Shown here in pieces: positions 6,022-6,577 of a stretch of 6,577 nt of DNA (the stretch's first letter is position 1; each line of letters opens with the position of its first letter). The translations under genes and the position numbers were made by a program. The notes beneath the pieces were generated by a model that saw nothing but the letters and a program-made list of their open reading frames with translations, did not search any database and was not told where the DNA came from. Source of the DNA: Protaetiibacter sp. (GTDB lineage: Bacteria; Actinomycetota; Actinomycetes; Actinomycetales; Microbacteriaceae); the NCBI GenBank assembly GCA_030150265.1, contig JASLGG010000005.1, forward strand, positions 1 to 6,577, given 5' to 3'.

Positions 6022-6577
6022 CCGCCATCCGCCTCACCGTGCTGCACGCCCGCTACACGCTGCTCGAGACCATCCGGGTGCCGATGGCGGTGATCGGCTC
6101 GCTCGCCTTCCCGGCGCTCGCGTTCCTGTTCTTCGTGGTGCCGCAGCGCAGCATCGCGGGCGACGCCGGTCTCGCCACCCAGGCGATCGTGCAGATGATG
6201 GTGTTCGCCGTCATGGCGAACGCCCTCTTCGGCTTCGGCATCGGGATCGCCCAGGCGCGCGAGACCCCGTGGGACCCCTACCTGCGCACGCTGCCCGCGC
6301 CGGGTGCGGCGCGCATCCTCGCCCAGGTGATCACGACGGGCGCGATGGGCCTCGCGGCGCTCGTGCCGGTGCTCGTGCTCGGCGTGCTGTTCACGAGCGC
6401 CCACGCGGAGCCGGCGGGCATCGCGCTCGGGGTGCTCGCGCTCGTCGTCGCGTCGCTGCCGTTCCTCCTCGCGGGTGTCGCGATCGGCTACGCCATGTCG
6501 ATGAAGGCGGCGATCGCGGTCGCCCAGATCGCGATGTTCGGCCTCGCCTTCACCGGCGGCCTCTTCCTGCCGCCCGC
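6018..6577 (+). CDS. ABC-2-type transporter permease, C-terminus outside the window
   Basis: 186 complete codons from ATG at 6018 to the window edge. Hydrophobic segments lie at about 22-42, 60-80, 101-125, 135-158 and 166-186, after a short amphipathic N-terminus (MTAIRLTVLHARYTLLETIR) typical of ABC-2 permeases. The loop ETPWDPYLRTLPAPGAARIL (82-101) resembles the family's conserved cytosolic segment after the second membrane helix. A full protein is usually about 240-260 residues with six segments, so one segment and the tail are probably missing. It has GGAG at 6008-6011 with 6-nt spacing, and ATGA overlap with the ATPase gene. It would form the membrane channel of the exporter, probably as a dimer with two ATPase subunits. 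Confidence 0.93.
   Translation, partial: MTAIRLTVLHARYTLLETIRVPMAVIGSLAFPALAFLFFVVPQRSIAGDAGLATQAIVQMMVFAVMANALFGFGIGIAQARETPWDPYLRTLPAPGAARILAQVITTGAMGLAALVPVLVLGVLFTSAHAEPAGIALGVLALVVASLPFLLAGVAIGYAMSMKAAIAVAQIAMFGLAFTGGLFLPP

Overview
The window is very GC-rich DNA with dense gene packing, ATGA/GTGA-type gene overlaps, and protein content typical of a high-GC Gram-positive (Actinomycetota). Codon style suggests a Microbacteriaceae-like organism, but this is inference and no phylogenetic marker is present. It holds two divergent transcription units that start from a shared 100-bp intergenic region (4079-4178).

Leftward unit (minus strand, right to left): a small ArsR-type regulator (4078-3740); a 327-residue protein of two tandem AHSA1/SRPBCC domains (3711-2728); then, after 39 nt containing a strong hairpin, an HrpA-type DEAH-box RNA helicase (2688-1). 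The helicase is cut by the window edge after 896 intact residues. ArsR plus SRPBCC is a recurrent pairing, so these two genes probably form a self-regulated operon. The helicase looks like a separate housekeeping gene whose ribosome binding site lies inside the hairpin that follows the SRPBCC gene.

Rightward unit (plus strand): a putative six-segment membrane protein (4179-4829), a winged-helix regulator (4829-5125), an ABC ATPase (5122-6021) and an ABC-2-type permease (from 6018, cut by the window edge). All three junctions overlap, so this is one translationally coupled operon for a self-regulated ABC exporter with an extra membrane protein of unknown role.

The most informative non-coding sequence is the divergent intergenic region. 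Each unit has a recognisable -35/-10 pair with 17-nt spacing that places the transcription start at or next to the A of the ATG. Neither first gene has a nearby Shine-Dalgarno, so both mRNAs are probably leaderless. Each promoter carries its own perfect inverted repeat, with 6-bp arms over the arsR start codon and 11-bp arms directly before the exporter ATG. These are probable operators for the regulator in each unit. No RNA genes, mobile elements, CRISPR arrays or integration signs were seen, and no clearly novel defence or biosynthetic system is visible. The points worth a second look are regulatory.
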